Of a stretch of 13,923 nucleotides of DNA, positions 1-6,800 are shown in pieces. This DNA comes from an uncultured Lachnospiraceae bacterium. Lineage in GTDB: Bacteria; Bacillota; Clostridia; Lachnospirales; Lachnospiraceae. Position numbers and translations under genes: made by a program. Each line of letters starts with the position of its first letter. Position 1 is the first letter of the stretch. The DNA lies in the NCBI GenBank assembly GCA_900544445.1, contig UQVK01000100.1:1-13923 (forward strand), read 5' to 3'. The notes under the pieces were generated by a model, which was given only the letters and a program-made list of their open reading frames with translations, was not told where the DNA came from and did no database searches.

Positions 1-97
1 AATCAGTGCAGGAAAAGAGACTTGAACTCTCATGGTATTGCTACCACACGGACCTGAACCGTGCGCGTCTGCCAATTCCGCCATTCCTGCGCGACAA
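1..97. repeat. Left arm of perfect inverted repeat (tRNA-Leu copy 1)
   Basis: This stretch is the exact reverse complement of 4327-4423 over all 97 bp. It covers the whole tRNA plus 7 bp of 5' flank (TTGTCGC) and 6 bp of 3' flank. It may extend left of the window. The arms are about 4.2 kb apart in opposite orientation, so homologous recombination between them would invert the intervening block. Confidence 0.95.
7..90 (-). tRNA. tRNA-Leu (anticodon CAG), copy 1
   Basis: An 84-nt class II tRNA reads on the minus strand. The acceptor stem GCAGGAA pairs with TTCCTGC, followed by discriminator A; CCA is not encoded. The anticodon stem CACGG/CCGTG encloses the loop TTCAGGT, giving anticodon CAG for CUG codons. 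The long variable arm and GTTCAAGTC T-loop segment fit leucine. It is identical to the copy at 4334-4417. Its 3' terminator would lie left of the window. Confidence 0.95.
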
Positions 98-102
98 GTT
101 GT

Positions 103-131
103 ATTTTATATGATTGACGGAAGAAAGTCAA
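103..131 (-). promoter_or_regulatory. Promoter of tRNA-Leu(CAG) copy 1
   Basis: On the minus strand, -35 TTGACT (126-131) is separated by 17 bp from -10 TAAAAT (103-108), about 12 bp before the tRNA 5' end. This is a sigma-A type promoter. It differs in sequence from the promoter of the second copy, so the duplication did not include the promoter. Confidence 0.75.
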
Positions 132-176
132 CCCTTTTCCCGGAAATTTTTTGACAATTTTTTTTGAAAATTTACC

Positions 177-205
177 TTGACTTCTGCAGTTCAAAATGGT
201 AATAT
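177..205 (+). promoter_or_regulatory. Promoter of tRNA-Leu(AAG)
   Basis: The -35 TTGACT (177-182) and -10 TAATAT (200-205) are spaced by 17 bp, with a start expected near 212 and a leader of about 30 nt before the tRNA. An overlapping TATACT at 203-208 is an alternative -10 but lies at 20 bp spacing. Confidence 0.65.
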
Positions 206-241
206 ACTATTCGCAGCACGGCAGTACGCTGGTGTGGGCAT

Positions 242-325
242 GCGGAAGTGTCGGAATTGGCAGACGAGCAAGACTAAGGATCTTGTGATAGCAATATCGT
301 GTGGGTTCAAGTCCCATCTTCCGCA
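242..325 (+). tRNA. tRNA-Leu (anticodon AAG)
   Basis: An 84-nt class II tRNA. The acceptor stem GCGGAAG pairs with CTTCCGC, followed by discriminator A; CCA is not encoded. The anticodon stem CAAGA/TCTTG holds the loop CTAAGGA, giving anticodon AAG, presumably modified to IAG to read CUU and other CUN codons. It is transcribed divergently from copy 1 of tRNA-Leu(CAG). It shares the leucine-type core and variable arm with that tRNA but differs in both the acceptor and anticodon stems. Confidence 0.95.
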
Positions 326-338
326 TTTATTTTATAGC

Positions 339-366
339 AAAAGCTCTTGAGTCTTCAAGAGCTTTT
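339..366 (+). terminator. Terminator of tRNA-Leu(AAG)
   Basis: A 12-bp perfect stem AAAAGCTCTTGA/TCAAGAGCTTTT with a 4-nt loop begins 13 nt after the tRNA. Its 3' arm ends in TTTT, followed by a pyrimidine-rich stretch. This is a typical intrinsic terminator for a monocistronic tRNA. Confidence 0.8.
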
Positions 367-469
367 ACTATTTCCCTTCTTTTTTACTTCTATATTTTCT
401 GTATCAATCTGTATTTTGTCAGCGATCTATTTTTTCATTTACCAGTCAGATCGACCGATCAGCGCCACC

Positions 470-503
470 GGAACCTTGACAAATAAATGGACTTTACACA
501 CTG
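470..503 (+). repeat. Left arm of diverged inverted repeat around the coiled-coil gene
   Basis: This 34-nt stretch matches the reverse complement of 911-944 at about 28 of 34 positions, sharing GGAACCT, ACAAATA, ATGGACT and TACAC blocks in register. Both arms read inward towards the gene at 540-881, like terminal inverted repeats of a small cassette. It lies just upstream of that gene and contains a TTGACA. Confidence 0.55.
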
Positions 504-539
504 TCTGTGATACGATAAACAGATACAGGAGGAGATGCC

Positions 540-881
540 ATGGATATGGAATTAAGGGAAATGCTAACTGATATTATCAGCGAACAAATAAAGCCTGTCT
601 GCCAGCGCCTTGATAAAATGGATGAACGGCTTGACGGCATGGACAAACGATTTGAAACAATCAATGAGCGGCTTGATGGCATGGACAAACGTTTCGAGAA
701 ACTGGAAGGCACGGTAAGCAGTATCCGCGCCCAACAGAGCAGGGATTCCCGTAAACTGTCTGATCTTCAGCTTGATGTGAAAGTATCTGAAAGAAACATC
801 CGCCGTGATATCTATCATCTGAATGACGAGATGGACACGGTCATTGAAGTTCTCAGACAGCAGGGGATGATTCCCCGTTAA
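540..881 (+). CDS. Small coiled-coil protein, function unknown
   Basis: A 113-residue acidic and basic, heptad-rich protein of unknown function. The start is supported by AGGAGGAG at 527-534, 5 nt before ATG. Residues of about 25-55 contain a tandem 14-residue repeat with core ERLDGMDKRFE, seen twice in the DNA as near-identical 42-bp units, so it spans two heptads per copy. The rest of the chain is also predicted helical, with little sequence suggesting a globular enzyme. It has no signal peptide or membrane segment, so it is presumably cytoplasmic. Similar short proteins with repeated RLDxMDKRF segments are common in Firmicutes as hypothetical proteins. The gene stands alone between two inverted-repeat arms and is followed by a strong terminator at 991-1028. 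I cannot assign a function. Confidence 0.8.
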   Translation: MDMELREMLTDIISEQIKPVCQRLDKMDERLDGMDKRFETINERLDGMDKRFEKLEGTVSSIRAQQSRDSRKLSDLQLDVKVSERNIRRDIYHLNDEMDTVIEVLRQQGMIPR

Positions 882-910
882 AAAATCAAACTGATACATC
901 TTATGTCGCA

Positions 911-944
911 TAGCGTGTAGAGTCCATCTATTTGTGGAGGTTCC
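911..944 (-). repeat. Right arm of diverged inverted repeat around the coiled-coil gene
   Basis: This is the partner of 470-503 in inverted orientation, at about 82% identity over 34 nt. It lies 30 nt after the stop of the coiled-coil gene. Together the arms bracket a unit of about 475 bp. No target-site duplication is obvious directly outside the arms. Confidence 0.55.
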
Positions 945-990
945 ACGCTTCCTTTCCATCCCATATCCAGTCAGGCGGGCCGGATCAAGA

Positions 991-1028
991 GGGGCTGCGG
1001 GAAATCTGAATCCCGCAGCCCCCTTTTT
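991..1028 (+). terminator. Strong intrinsic terminator after the coiled-coil gene
   Basis: A 12-bp GC-rich stem GGGGCTGCGGGA/TCCCGCAGCCCC with an 8-nt loop is followed by C and TTTTT on the plus strand. It ends transcription from the coiled-coil gene. It also lies 20-60 nt past the alpha-mannosidase stop on the other strand; there the U-tract is poor, but the hairpin could still mark that mRNA's 3' end. Confidence 0.85.
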
Positions 1029-1048
1029 CAGTTGTCTTTTATTCTGTC

Positions 1049-4000
1049 TCACCTCGGTCCGGCAATCCGGATGGTTCTGATTTCAAATGGATGGAAGGAA
1101 AGCACGAGCGCTCCATCCGATACGGCAAGCTCTTCTGTCACATTTTCCAGCATGTCACAGGCATAAACAGAGCTGCCGGCCGTCAAAAGCTCCCGGGAGA
1201 GCTGTACGCTGGCAGAGGTTGCCGCCTTTTTGCTCTCATACAGACGCAGAATGATATCGCCGCTTCCGTCCTCTGCGGGCTTCATGGTATCCAGAATGAT
1301 GTTGGCCTGGTCGATGGAAAGCATGCTGAAGTCCTGTCCGCTTCCGGAGGCCAGATAGGGCTTCACATTCAGTTCATAGCCCTGTCTTACCACATCGGAA
1401 TCCATGAAGCTTCCTTCCCAGGCCGTAAAGGCATAGGTAAAATGATGCACCTTGTTGTCCGCACGCATTTCCGGAGCTGCGGAGGCGCGCAGAAGGGTCA
1501 GCTCCAGGCTGTTTTCATTCATGGAAATGCCGTATTTGCAGTCGTTGAGAACGGCCGCTCCGCCATTTGCATCCCGGAAGGCGCTGTAATGGTGGTTGCA
1601 TACCTCAAAACGTTCCTGGTCATACGGTCTGGAACGGTGGGCCGGTCTTTCCACATAGCCGAACTGAATCTCGTTGATTCCGTTTTCCGCATATACATTG
1701 ACAGGGAAGGATGTCTTCAGCAGGCGGTGCAGTTCCTTCCAGTCTATGATCGTTTCAAATTCCAGTCTTCTGCTGTCCGCTGCCAGACGGATATACTGCG
1801 TATAGGCGGACTGGCTGATTCTTCCCGTCACCTTCAGAACCGCCTCAAGGCCCTCTTCCACAGGCTCCACGGCAACCTCACAGGCTCCCTCGATTTCCTG
1901 GCAGACATAATTGGAGTCAATGTCCCAGGCATCGAATTTGCGGGGAACATCCTTGAACAGGCGCAGCCGGTTCATCGGCCCTGCCGCATATTCTCTGGAC
2001 AATCCGTCCGCGGTTCCATTTCCCGTCTTCAGGCGGAAGGAGACCACTTCGCCCTGTCCGTTTATCCTGGCGGATACAAGGCCGTTTTCCATCACGAAAC
2101 CATCCGCTGTCTTTTGAATGGAAGCGGCTTCTGCTTCGGGCAGCGCTGCCTCCTGCGTCTTTTCTGCCGCCTTCGGGTACAGGGACACAGTGCCGCAGGA
2201 AGGTATGGAAACCAGCGCTTTTACGCCCTCTTGTGTCTTCTGAACCGGAATCGGGCTTCCGTCCGACAGCGCTGCGCCGTCCGCAAACGAATCCGGCAGA
2301 GTAACAATGGAGTTTCTTTCAAAACTCAGGGAGTTGAACACCGTAACGCCCTCTTTTTTCTCCATAAGGGCTGCTGCTGCATCTGCCGTGATCTGCGCCG
2401 CATCCGCCTGCAGCTTTTCATGCGCTTCGTTCGCTTCCACATAAACTCTGGCGATGGAGGAACCGGGAAGAATGTCGTGGAACTGATGCAGAAGCAGCGT
2501 CTTCCAGAGTCCGTCCGCCTGCTCAATGGGATAAGTCCAGCCTCTCAGGGATGCCGCACAGGCCCACATCTCCATTTCACGAAGCATGAGCTCGCTCTTT
2601 CTGTTGTTCTTCTTGATGTCCGCCTGGGAGGAATAGGTTCCTCTGTGCGCGCTGAAATACAGCTCTCCCACATAGTTATTCTTCGGTCCACCCAGCTTCT
2701 CCATATCTTCGAAAAATTCCAGAGGCCCGGCCATTTTCACCTTCACACCGCCCTCGATGTCCTTCTGTCTGAGCGCATATTCCACATGATCTCTGGCCGG
2801 TCCGCCGCCTCCGTCTCCGTAGCCGAATGGGAACAGGAACGCGTCCAGATCCCTGGCCTGTACGCGATTTTTCCACACATCGTTGATCTCCTTCGGATCT
2901 GTGCGGTAGGTATAGCTGGTGGGCAGGAAGGAGGTCACCTCGGAGCCGTCCATTCCTCTCCAGGTAAAATAGTGATAGGGGAACGGTTCCCCGTCATTAT
3001 AGGACCAGAAAATTTTCTGGGTCACCAGATATTTCACGCCGCAGCCCTGAAGAATCTGAGGAAGCGCGGCGGTATAGCCGAAGGTGTCCGGAAGCCAGAG
3101 AATCACGCTGTCCGTTCCAAGCACATCCTTATAATACCGTTTTCCATGGACGAGCTGCCGGATCAGAGCCTCTCCGGATGCCATATTGGTATCCGGCTCC
3201 ACCCACATGGCGCCTTCCGCGATCCACTGTCCCTTTCCGATCGCTTCGCGGATCCGTTCAAACAGCTCCGGATAATATTTCCGGCACATTTCATAGGATG
3301 CCGGCTGACTCTGCAGGAATCTGTATTCCGGATATTCTTCAAGAAGCCTCAGCTGCGCGGCAAAGGTCCTTGAGGTTTTCCGGTGTGTCTCCGCCATGGG
3401 CCACAGCCATGCCAGATCCAGGTGGGCGTTTCCGATGGCATAGAATACCGGCTGTGTGGAACCGTTCACCGCCTCCATTACCGGTCTGAGCTGTCTGGAA
3501 GCCTCTCTGTAGGAAGCCTGTCTCGCTTCTTTGTCCTGCTCAAAGTCAACGGTCAGTGTAAACTGCTCCAGCGCCTCCGCAATTTTGGCGGCCCGCAGGG
3601 ATGAAAGGTCCACAACCTCCAGAAGTCCCAGCAGCGTCTGCACATCCATGTAGAGCTGATAGGCGTCTTCATCCCAGATTCCGAAGGTACATACGCCCAG
3701 GGTACGCCGCTTTCCCTCCTCCAGAGGATCCTGATACAGTCCGGGCAGTACCGGGCCGGTGGCGCAGCCTCCGGTGGGCGCTTCCGGATAATAATGTCCA
3801 GCATAGGTTTCCATCAGAATATCGAACTGCTCTCCTGCTTTTGCCTCTCTGGTCAGCACGTTGTCTTCCACATAATGATGCCTCTCACTGACCCAGGGCG
3901 CGCGGTAGGTTCCAAAGCTTTTTCCATTGACAAACAGGGTGGACTCCCCGTCCGGCGCAAGATTCAGCACGATCCGCTTTCCCTCCGCCCTCTGGGGAAG

Positions 4001-4222
4001 AATCACGCTCCCCTGAAACCAGCAGTATTCCCAAGTGTCCCCCCAGACAAATCCGGGCTGAACGGGAACGAACGAAAGCTTCTGCGCCTCCTCCGGACTC
4101 AGATACTCCATGGTGCGGGATGCCCGCCAGGATATTTCACCCAGAGGCTCATAAAAATCCTCCTTCAATGTTCTGACCCAATGGTCAACGCGGTCCCTCC
4201 ACTCCGCATTCATGACTTTCAT
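1049..4222 (-). CDS. Alpha-mannosidase, glycoside hydrolase family 38
   Basis: A 1057-residue GH38 enzyme that removes alpha-linked mannose from glycans. No signal peptide is seen, so it is likely cytoplasmic and acts on imported oligosaccharides. An N-terminal beta-domain (about 50-170) precedes the catalytic core. Visible motifs are HLDLAWLW with zinc ligands H267 and D269, WVEPDTNMASGE near 340, LPDTFGY with the expected nucleophile D379, and HQFHDILPG with H582/D583 as further metal-site residues. The C-terminal 450 residues form the usual beta-sandwich region. All key residues are intact. The start at 4222 is chosen because AGGAGG lies 7 nt upstream; an upstream in-frame extension would run into the tRNA. 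It is alone on this strand between the tRNA-Leu genes. The AraC-type regulator at 4543 may control it, which is inference. Confidence 0.95.
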   Translation of the reverse strand: MKVMNAEWRDRVDHWVRTLKEDFYEPLGEISWRASRTMEYLSPEEAQKLSFVPVQPGFVWGDTWEYCWFQGSVILPQRAEGKRIVLNLAPDGESTLFVNGKSFGTYRAPWVSERHHYVEDNVLTREAKAGEQFDILMETYAGHYYPEAPTGGCATGPVLPGLYQDPLEEGKRRTLGVCTFGIWDEDAYQLYMDVQTLLGLLEVVDLSSLRAAKIAEALEQFTLTVDFEQDKEARQASYREASRQLRPVMEAVNGSTQPVFYAIGNAHLDLAWLWPMAETHRKTSRTFAAQLRLLEEYPEYRFLQSQPASYEMCRKYYPELFERIREAIGKGQWIAEGAMWVEPDTNMASGEALIRQLVHGKRYYKDVLGTDSVILWLPDTFGYTAALPQILQGCGVKYLVTQKIFWSYNDGEPFPYHYFTWRGMDGSEVTSFLPTSYTYRTDPKEINDVWKNRVQARDLDAFLFPFGYGDGGGGPARDHVEYALRQKDIEGGVKVKMAGPLEFFEDMEKLGGPKNNYVGELYFSAHRGTYSSQADIKKNNRKSELMLREMEMWACAASLRGWTYPIEQADGLWKTLLLHQFHDILPGSSIARVYVEANEAHEKLQADAAQITADAAAALMEKKEGVTVFNSLSFERNSIVTLPDSFADGAALSDGSPIPVQKTQEGVKALVSIPSCGTVSLYPKAAEKTQEAALPEAEAASIQKTADGFVMENGLVSARINGQGEVVSFRLKTGNGTADGLSREYAAGPMNRLRLFKDVPRKFDAWDIDSNYVCQEIEGACEVAVEPVEEGLEAVLKVTGRISQSAYTQYIRLAADSRRLEFETIIDWKELHRLLKTSFPVNVYAENGINEIQFGYVERPAHRSRPYDQERFEVCNHHYSAFRDANGGAAVLNDCKYGISMNENSLELTLLRASAAPEMRADNKVHHFTYAFTAWEGSFMDSDVVRQGYELNVKPYLASGSGQDFSMLSIDQANIILDTMKPAEDGSGDIILRLYESKKAATSASVQLSRELLTAGSSVYACDMLENVTEELAVSDGALVLSFHPFEIRTIRIAGPR

Positions 4223-4293
4223 GCAATGACCTCCTTCTGCACAAACCGTTTCAACATGCCTTTCAGTTCGTGCTGCTTTTTTCATTTTTGGTA

Positions 4294-4321
4294 TTGACTT
4301 TTTGGAGAAAAAGTATATAAT
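4294..4321 (+). promoter_or_regulatory. Promoter of tRNA-Leu(CAG) copy 2
   Basis: The -35 TTGACT (4294-4299) and consensus -10 TATAAT (4316-4321) are spaced by 16 bp, ending 12 bp before the tRNA. It lies in the divergent gap between the tRNA and the alpha-mannosidase, whose own promoter I could not identify with confidence. Confidence 0.85.
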
Positions 4322-4326
4322 ATTAT

Positions 4327-4423
4327 TTGTCGCGCAGGAATGGCGGAATTGGCAGACGCGCACGGTTCAGGTCCGTGTGGTAGCAATACCATGAGAGTTC
4401 AAGTCTCTTTTCCTGCACTGATT
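4327..4423. repeat. Right arm of perfect inverted repeat (tRNA-Leu copy 2)
   Basis: This is the exact reverse complement of 1-97. Identity stops at the promoter side directly after the 7 bp TTGTCGC, so the duplicated unit is essentially the mature tRNA plus a few processing-site bases on each side. Confidence 0.95.
4334..4417 (+). tRNA. tRNA-Leu (anticodon CAG), copy 2
   Basis: It is identical in all 84 nt to the copy at 7-90: acceptor GCAGGAA/TTCCTGC, anticodon loop TTCAGGT, long variable arm, and no encoded CCA. It has its own consensus promoter and its own terminator, so both copies should be expressed. Confidence 0.95.
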
Positions 4424-4424
4424 T

Positions 4425-4462
4425 GAAAGAGCTTTCGGAGTGATCCGGAAGCTTCTTTTATT
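4425..4462 (+). terminator. Terminator of tRNA-Leu(CAG) copy 2
   Basis: An imperfect stem of about 14 bp (AAAGA-GCTTTCGGA with TCCGGAAGCTTCTTT, one bulge and one G-T pair) has a short GTGA loop and ends in TTTTATTAT. It begins 8 nt after the tRNA. Confidence 0.7.
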
Positions 4463-4495
4463 ATAAAATCATCAAAAAAGTACCGCTACTATTTC

Positions 4496-4508
4496 TATAC
4501 GCCGTATA
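4496..4508. promoter_or_regulatory. 13-bp perfect palindrome upstream of the AraC-type gene
   Basis: TATACG-C-CGTATA is a perfect inverted repeat 34 bp before the regulator's start codon. It overlaps possible -10 hexamers (TATACG, TATAAA) but no convincing -35 was found. It could be an autoregulatory operator; this is inference from position only. Confidence 0.35.
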
Positions 4509-4542
4509 AAATTGACATTTTCAGCCTCGCAACGGAGGAAAA

Positions 4543-5487
4543 ATGGAACACGCAAGAGAAGTAAACGACAGCTATTTTGTCTCCAGATACCGCACCATTT
4601 ATACCTGGCAGGAGCTTGGAATTCCAGGCCTTCGGATGTTCGGGAAGCACACCATGACCCAGGCATGCGCTCCCCTGTCTCCCCATTTTCATAAAGATGC
4701 CTATGAATTCACCTTTGTGACGGAAGGAGCCATCCACTTCACCACACAGGAAAAGGATTATGAACTCTCCGGTTCCGATGTTTTCATGACCCGGCCCGAT
4801 GAGGTTCACAGCACCAACTTCCGGCCGCTTTCCGCCGGTGAAATCATCTGGTTTCAGCTGGATGTTTCCGATCCGGATCATTTCCTGTTTCTCTCCCGCG
4901 AAGCGGCCCAAGAACTCATTGCCGACCTGGCCGCCATGGGCGGGCACGTATTCCGGCCCGGCAGCCGTGTCTTCAGCGACATCCGCCGCGCTTTCGATCT
5001 TGCCAGCGCATACAGTCAGCGCCATCTGGTCTGCGCTTATCTGACTCTCGCCCTGTATGAACTGACCGCAGCATCCAGACGGCAGGAAGAGGGACCTGAC
5101 GGGCAGGAAAAGGCCTTTTCTCCTGATATTGAAAAGGCGGTTTCCTATATCCGTTCCAACCTGACCAGAGAGCTTTCCATGGAGGAGCTGGCAAAGCTGT
5201 GCCGCCTCTCCGTCTCCCAGTTCAAACAGAAATTCCGGGCGCAGGTCGGCATGGCTCCCAGACATTACGTGAATTATCACAAAATTCAGCTGGCAAAGAA
5301 AATGCTTCTTGACGGCATGTCCGTGACGAACACTGCCATGGAACTTGGATTCGGAAGCAGCAGCTACTTCACTGTGGTTTTCAGGCGTTACAGCGCCTGT
5401 ACGCCCTCGGAGTTTCTGCACACCCAAAACGTACAAAATACCCAATCCGCCATATCCCTGAAACGGGACAGAAAGGCAAACGGCTGA
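4543..5487 (+). CDS. AraC/XylS-family transcriptional regulator with cupin sensor domain
   Basis: A 314-residue cytoplasmic DNA-binding regulator. The N-terminal cupin-like sensor (about 40-110) shows PHFHKDAYEF, a following G-rich turn and a PDEVH motif, the usual sugar-sensing fold of AraC-type proteins. The C-terminal double helix-turn-helix spans about 195-295, with first helices near MEELAKLCRLSVSQFKQKF and second near VTNTAMELGFGSSSYF, and the characteristic F+RRY-x-TPSEF ending. The start has GGAGG 4 nt upstream. It is encoded just after the tRNA-Leu terminator and converges with dinB. By family it would activate carbohydrate genes; the alpha-mannosidase or GH51 gene nearby are candidates, but neither ligand nor targets can be read from sequence. 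Confidence 0.92.
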   Translation: MEHAREVNDSYFVSRYRTIYTWQELGIPGLRMFGKHTMTQACAPLSPHFHKDAYEFTFVTEGAIHFTTQEKDYELSGSDVFMTRPDEVHSTNFRPLSAGEIIWFQLDVSDPDHFLFLSREAAQELIADLAAMGGHVFRPGSRVFSDIRRAFDLASAYSQRHLVCAYLTLALYELTAASRRQEEGPDGQEKAFSPDIEKAVSYIRSNLTRELSMEELAKLCRLSVSQFKQKFRAQVGMAPRHYVNYHKIQLAKKMLLDGMSVTNTAMELGFGSSSYFTVVFRRYSACTPSEFLHTQNVQNTQSAISLKRDRKANG

Positions 5488-5513
5488 GACAATCTCCTCA
5501 GCCGTCTTTTTTT
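5480..5513. terminator. Shared convergent terminator, AraC-type gene and dinB
   Basis: The stem ACGGCTGAG/CTCAGCCGT (9 bp, 8-nt loop) is followed on the plus strand by CTTTTTTT. The TGA of the AraC-type gene (5485-5487) lies in the left arm and the TGA of dinB (complement of 5498-5500) in the right arm. The minus-strand tail is only moderately T-rich. One hairpin therefore ends both converging genes, which are 10 bp apart. Confidence 0.85.
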
Positions 5514-6784
5514 CCCTTCTTCCGCAGATTTTTCACCGTGAGAAGCTCCGCCCGCTTCTCCTTGTTCAGACCGCCGCTGGTATGGGAAAGTTCCGTTTTC
5601 AGAAAGCTGGCGCGCATGACGGAGTCCTCTCCGAACCGGGCCCGGATGGTGTCGATGGCCTGATTGCATTTTTCCAGACGGTCGTATTTTTCCCGGTCAA
5701 ACAGATTGTACTGGCGGTATTCCTCATAAGAAACCCGGCTGGTGGACACCCCGAGAAGCCTCAGCGGCCTTCCGTCCCAGAGCGAATCCAGAAGGCGGCA
5801 GGCAGTATCATAAATTTCCTCCGTCACATCCGTCGCGCTGTCCAGCTGCATCTGACGGTTCCTGTTCACAAAATCATTGTCCCTGAGCGTAATGCTCACA
5901 CAGCTGATCTTCGCCTTATCCGCGCGGATTCGCATGCCCACTGACTCACACAGGGATAAAAGAATCTGTCTGGCATAGTGGATATCCGTCACATTTACAG
6001 GCGTTGTGATGCTGTTTCCGTAGACCTTGTTCCCTTCCTTCGCCTCTGGCTCGTCCTCTTCCTCCCGCCCCCAGGCATAGTTCCAGATCACCTCGCCGTG
6101 CTTTTTCAGATGAGCCCTGATCATCTCCGGGTCCGCCTTCGCCAGATCCCCGATGGTATGGATTCCCAGCCCGTTCAGCCTGGCCGCCGCCGATTTTCCC
6201 ACCAGAAAGAGGTTTCCCACAGGCTGGGGCCAGAGCTTCTTTTCCAGCTCCTCCGGGAACAGGGTGTTGACGCAGTCCGGCTTTTTCAGGTCTCCGGCCA
6301 TCTTGGCAAGCAGGCGGTTTGTGGAAACGCCGATGTTCACAGTGAAGCCGAGCTCCCGCTTCACCTGCTCCTTCAGCCTGTGCGCAAAGGCCACCGGCTC
6401 CCCGTACAAAAGCTCATAGCCTGTGAACTCGGCCCATGCCTCATCGATGCTGTACTGAATCACCTGGTCAAAATAGCTTTTCAGAAGGCTGATCAGGGAA
6501 CGGGAGGCCTCCACGTACAGGTGAAAATCCGGCGGGATCACAATCAGGCCCGGACATTTCCGTTTGGCGGAAACGATGGGCTCTCCCGTCACGATCCCAT
6601 ATTTTTTCGCCGGCGTGCTCTTGGCGAGAACCACCCCGTGCCGGGCCTCCTGGTCGCCGCCCACAATGGAGGGAACCTCCCGGAGATCCTGCTCCTCCCC
6701 CAGCACATTTTTCCGATAGGACGCGCTCCAGCTTAAAAAGGCGCTGTTCACATCAATATGAAAAATGACCGGCCTCGGTTCCAT
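5498..6784 (-). CDS. dinB: Y-family DNA polymerase IV (translesion synthesis)
   Basis: A 428-residue error-prone polymerase that bypasses DNA lesions. The palm motif HIDVNSAF carries catalytic D11 and the aromatic steric-gate candidate F16. YSIDEA supplies D114/E115. NIGVSTNRLLAKMAGDLKKPD is shortened here to its core, which matches the family's finger/palm segment. A helix-hairpin-helix thumb region (about 190-235) and the little-finger domain (about 250-355) follow. QYNLF at 358-362 is a beta-clamp binding motif. The length is slightly above the usual 350-420. The start has AAGGAGGAG just upstream. It is the last gene of a minus-strand run, 16 bp after the alpha/beta hydrolase, which implies cotranscription. 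No LexA box lies directly upstream; the nearest is at 10942-10955, in front of the first gene of the run. Confidence 0.95.
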   Translation of the reverse strand: MEPRPVIFHIDVNSAFLSWSASYRKNVLGEEQDLREVPSIVGGDQEARHGVVLAKSTPAKKYGIVTGEPIVSAKRKCPGLIVIPPDFHLYVEASRSLISLLKSYFDQVIQYSIDEAWAEFTGYELLYGEPVAFAHRLKEQVKRELGFTVNIGVSTNRLLAKMAGDLKKPDCVNTLFPEELEKKLWPQPVGNLFLVGKSAAARLNGLGIHTIGDLAKADPEMIRAHLKKHGEVIWNYAWGREEEDEPEAKEGNKVYGNSITTPVNVTDIHYARQILLSLCESVGMRIRADKAKISCVSITLRDNDFVNRNRQMQLDSATDVTEEIYDTACRLLDSLWDGRPLRLLGVSTSRVSYEEYRQYNLFDREKYDRLEKCNQAIDTIRARFGEDSVMRASFLKTELSHTSGGLNKEKRAELLTVKNLRKKGKKDG

Positions 6785-6800
6785 AGGCTCCTCCTTTCCC

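Noticed and set aside
1..97. Integrase attachment site at tRNA-Leu
   Set aside because: Both tRNA copies are complete and in inverted orientation, and no integrase gene is present between them. att sites normally leave a direct, partial tRNA repeat.
151..156. TTGACA as an additional -35 upstream of tRNA-Leu(AAG)
   Set aside because: No -10 hexamer occurs at 16-18 bp; the TTGACT at 177 fits the tRNA better.
564..1052. A 162-codon minus-strand ORF over the coiled-coil gene
   Set aside because: It is antisense to a gene with a strong SD, and its frame runs through the terminator hairpin and the inverted repeat.
1091..3373. A 760-codon plus-strand ORF
   Set aside because: It lies fully antisense to the alpha-mannosidase, which has all GH38 motifs. 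Its translation shows no recognisable domain; it is a frame shadow of GC-rich coding DNA.
4245..4262. Catabolite-responsive element upstream of the alpha-mannosidase
   Set aside because: TTGAAACGGTTTGTG resembles a cre site but is one base short in the conserved TGNAANCG part.
4223..4363. A 47-residue N-terminal extension of the alpha-mannosidase
   Set aside because: It would start inside the antisense strand of tRNA-Leu and cross that tRNA's promoter; the start at 4222 has a consensus SD.
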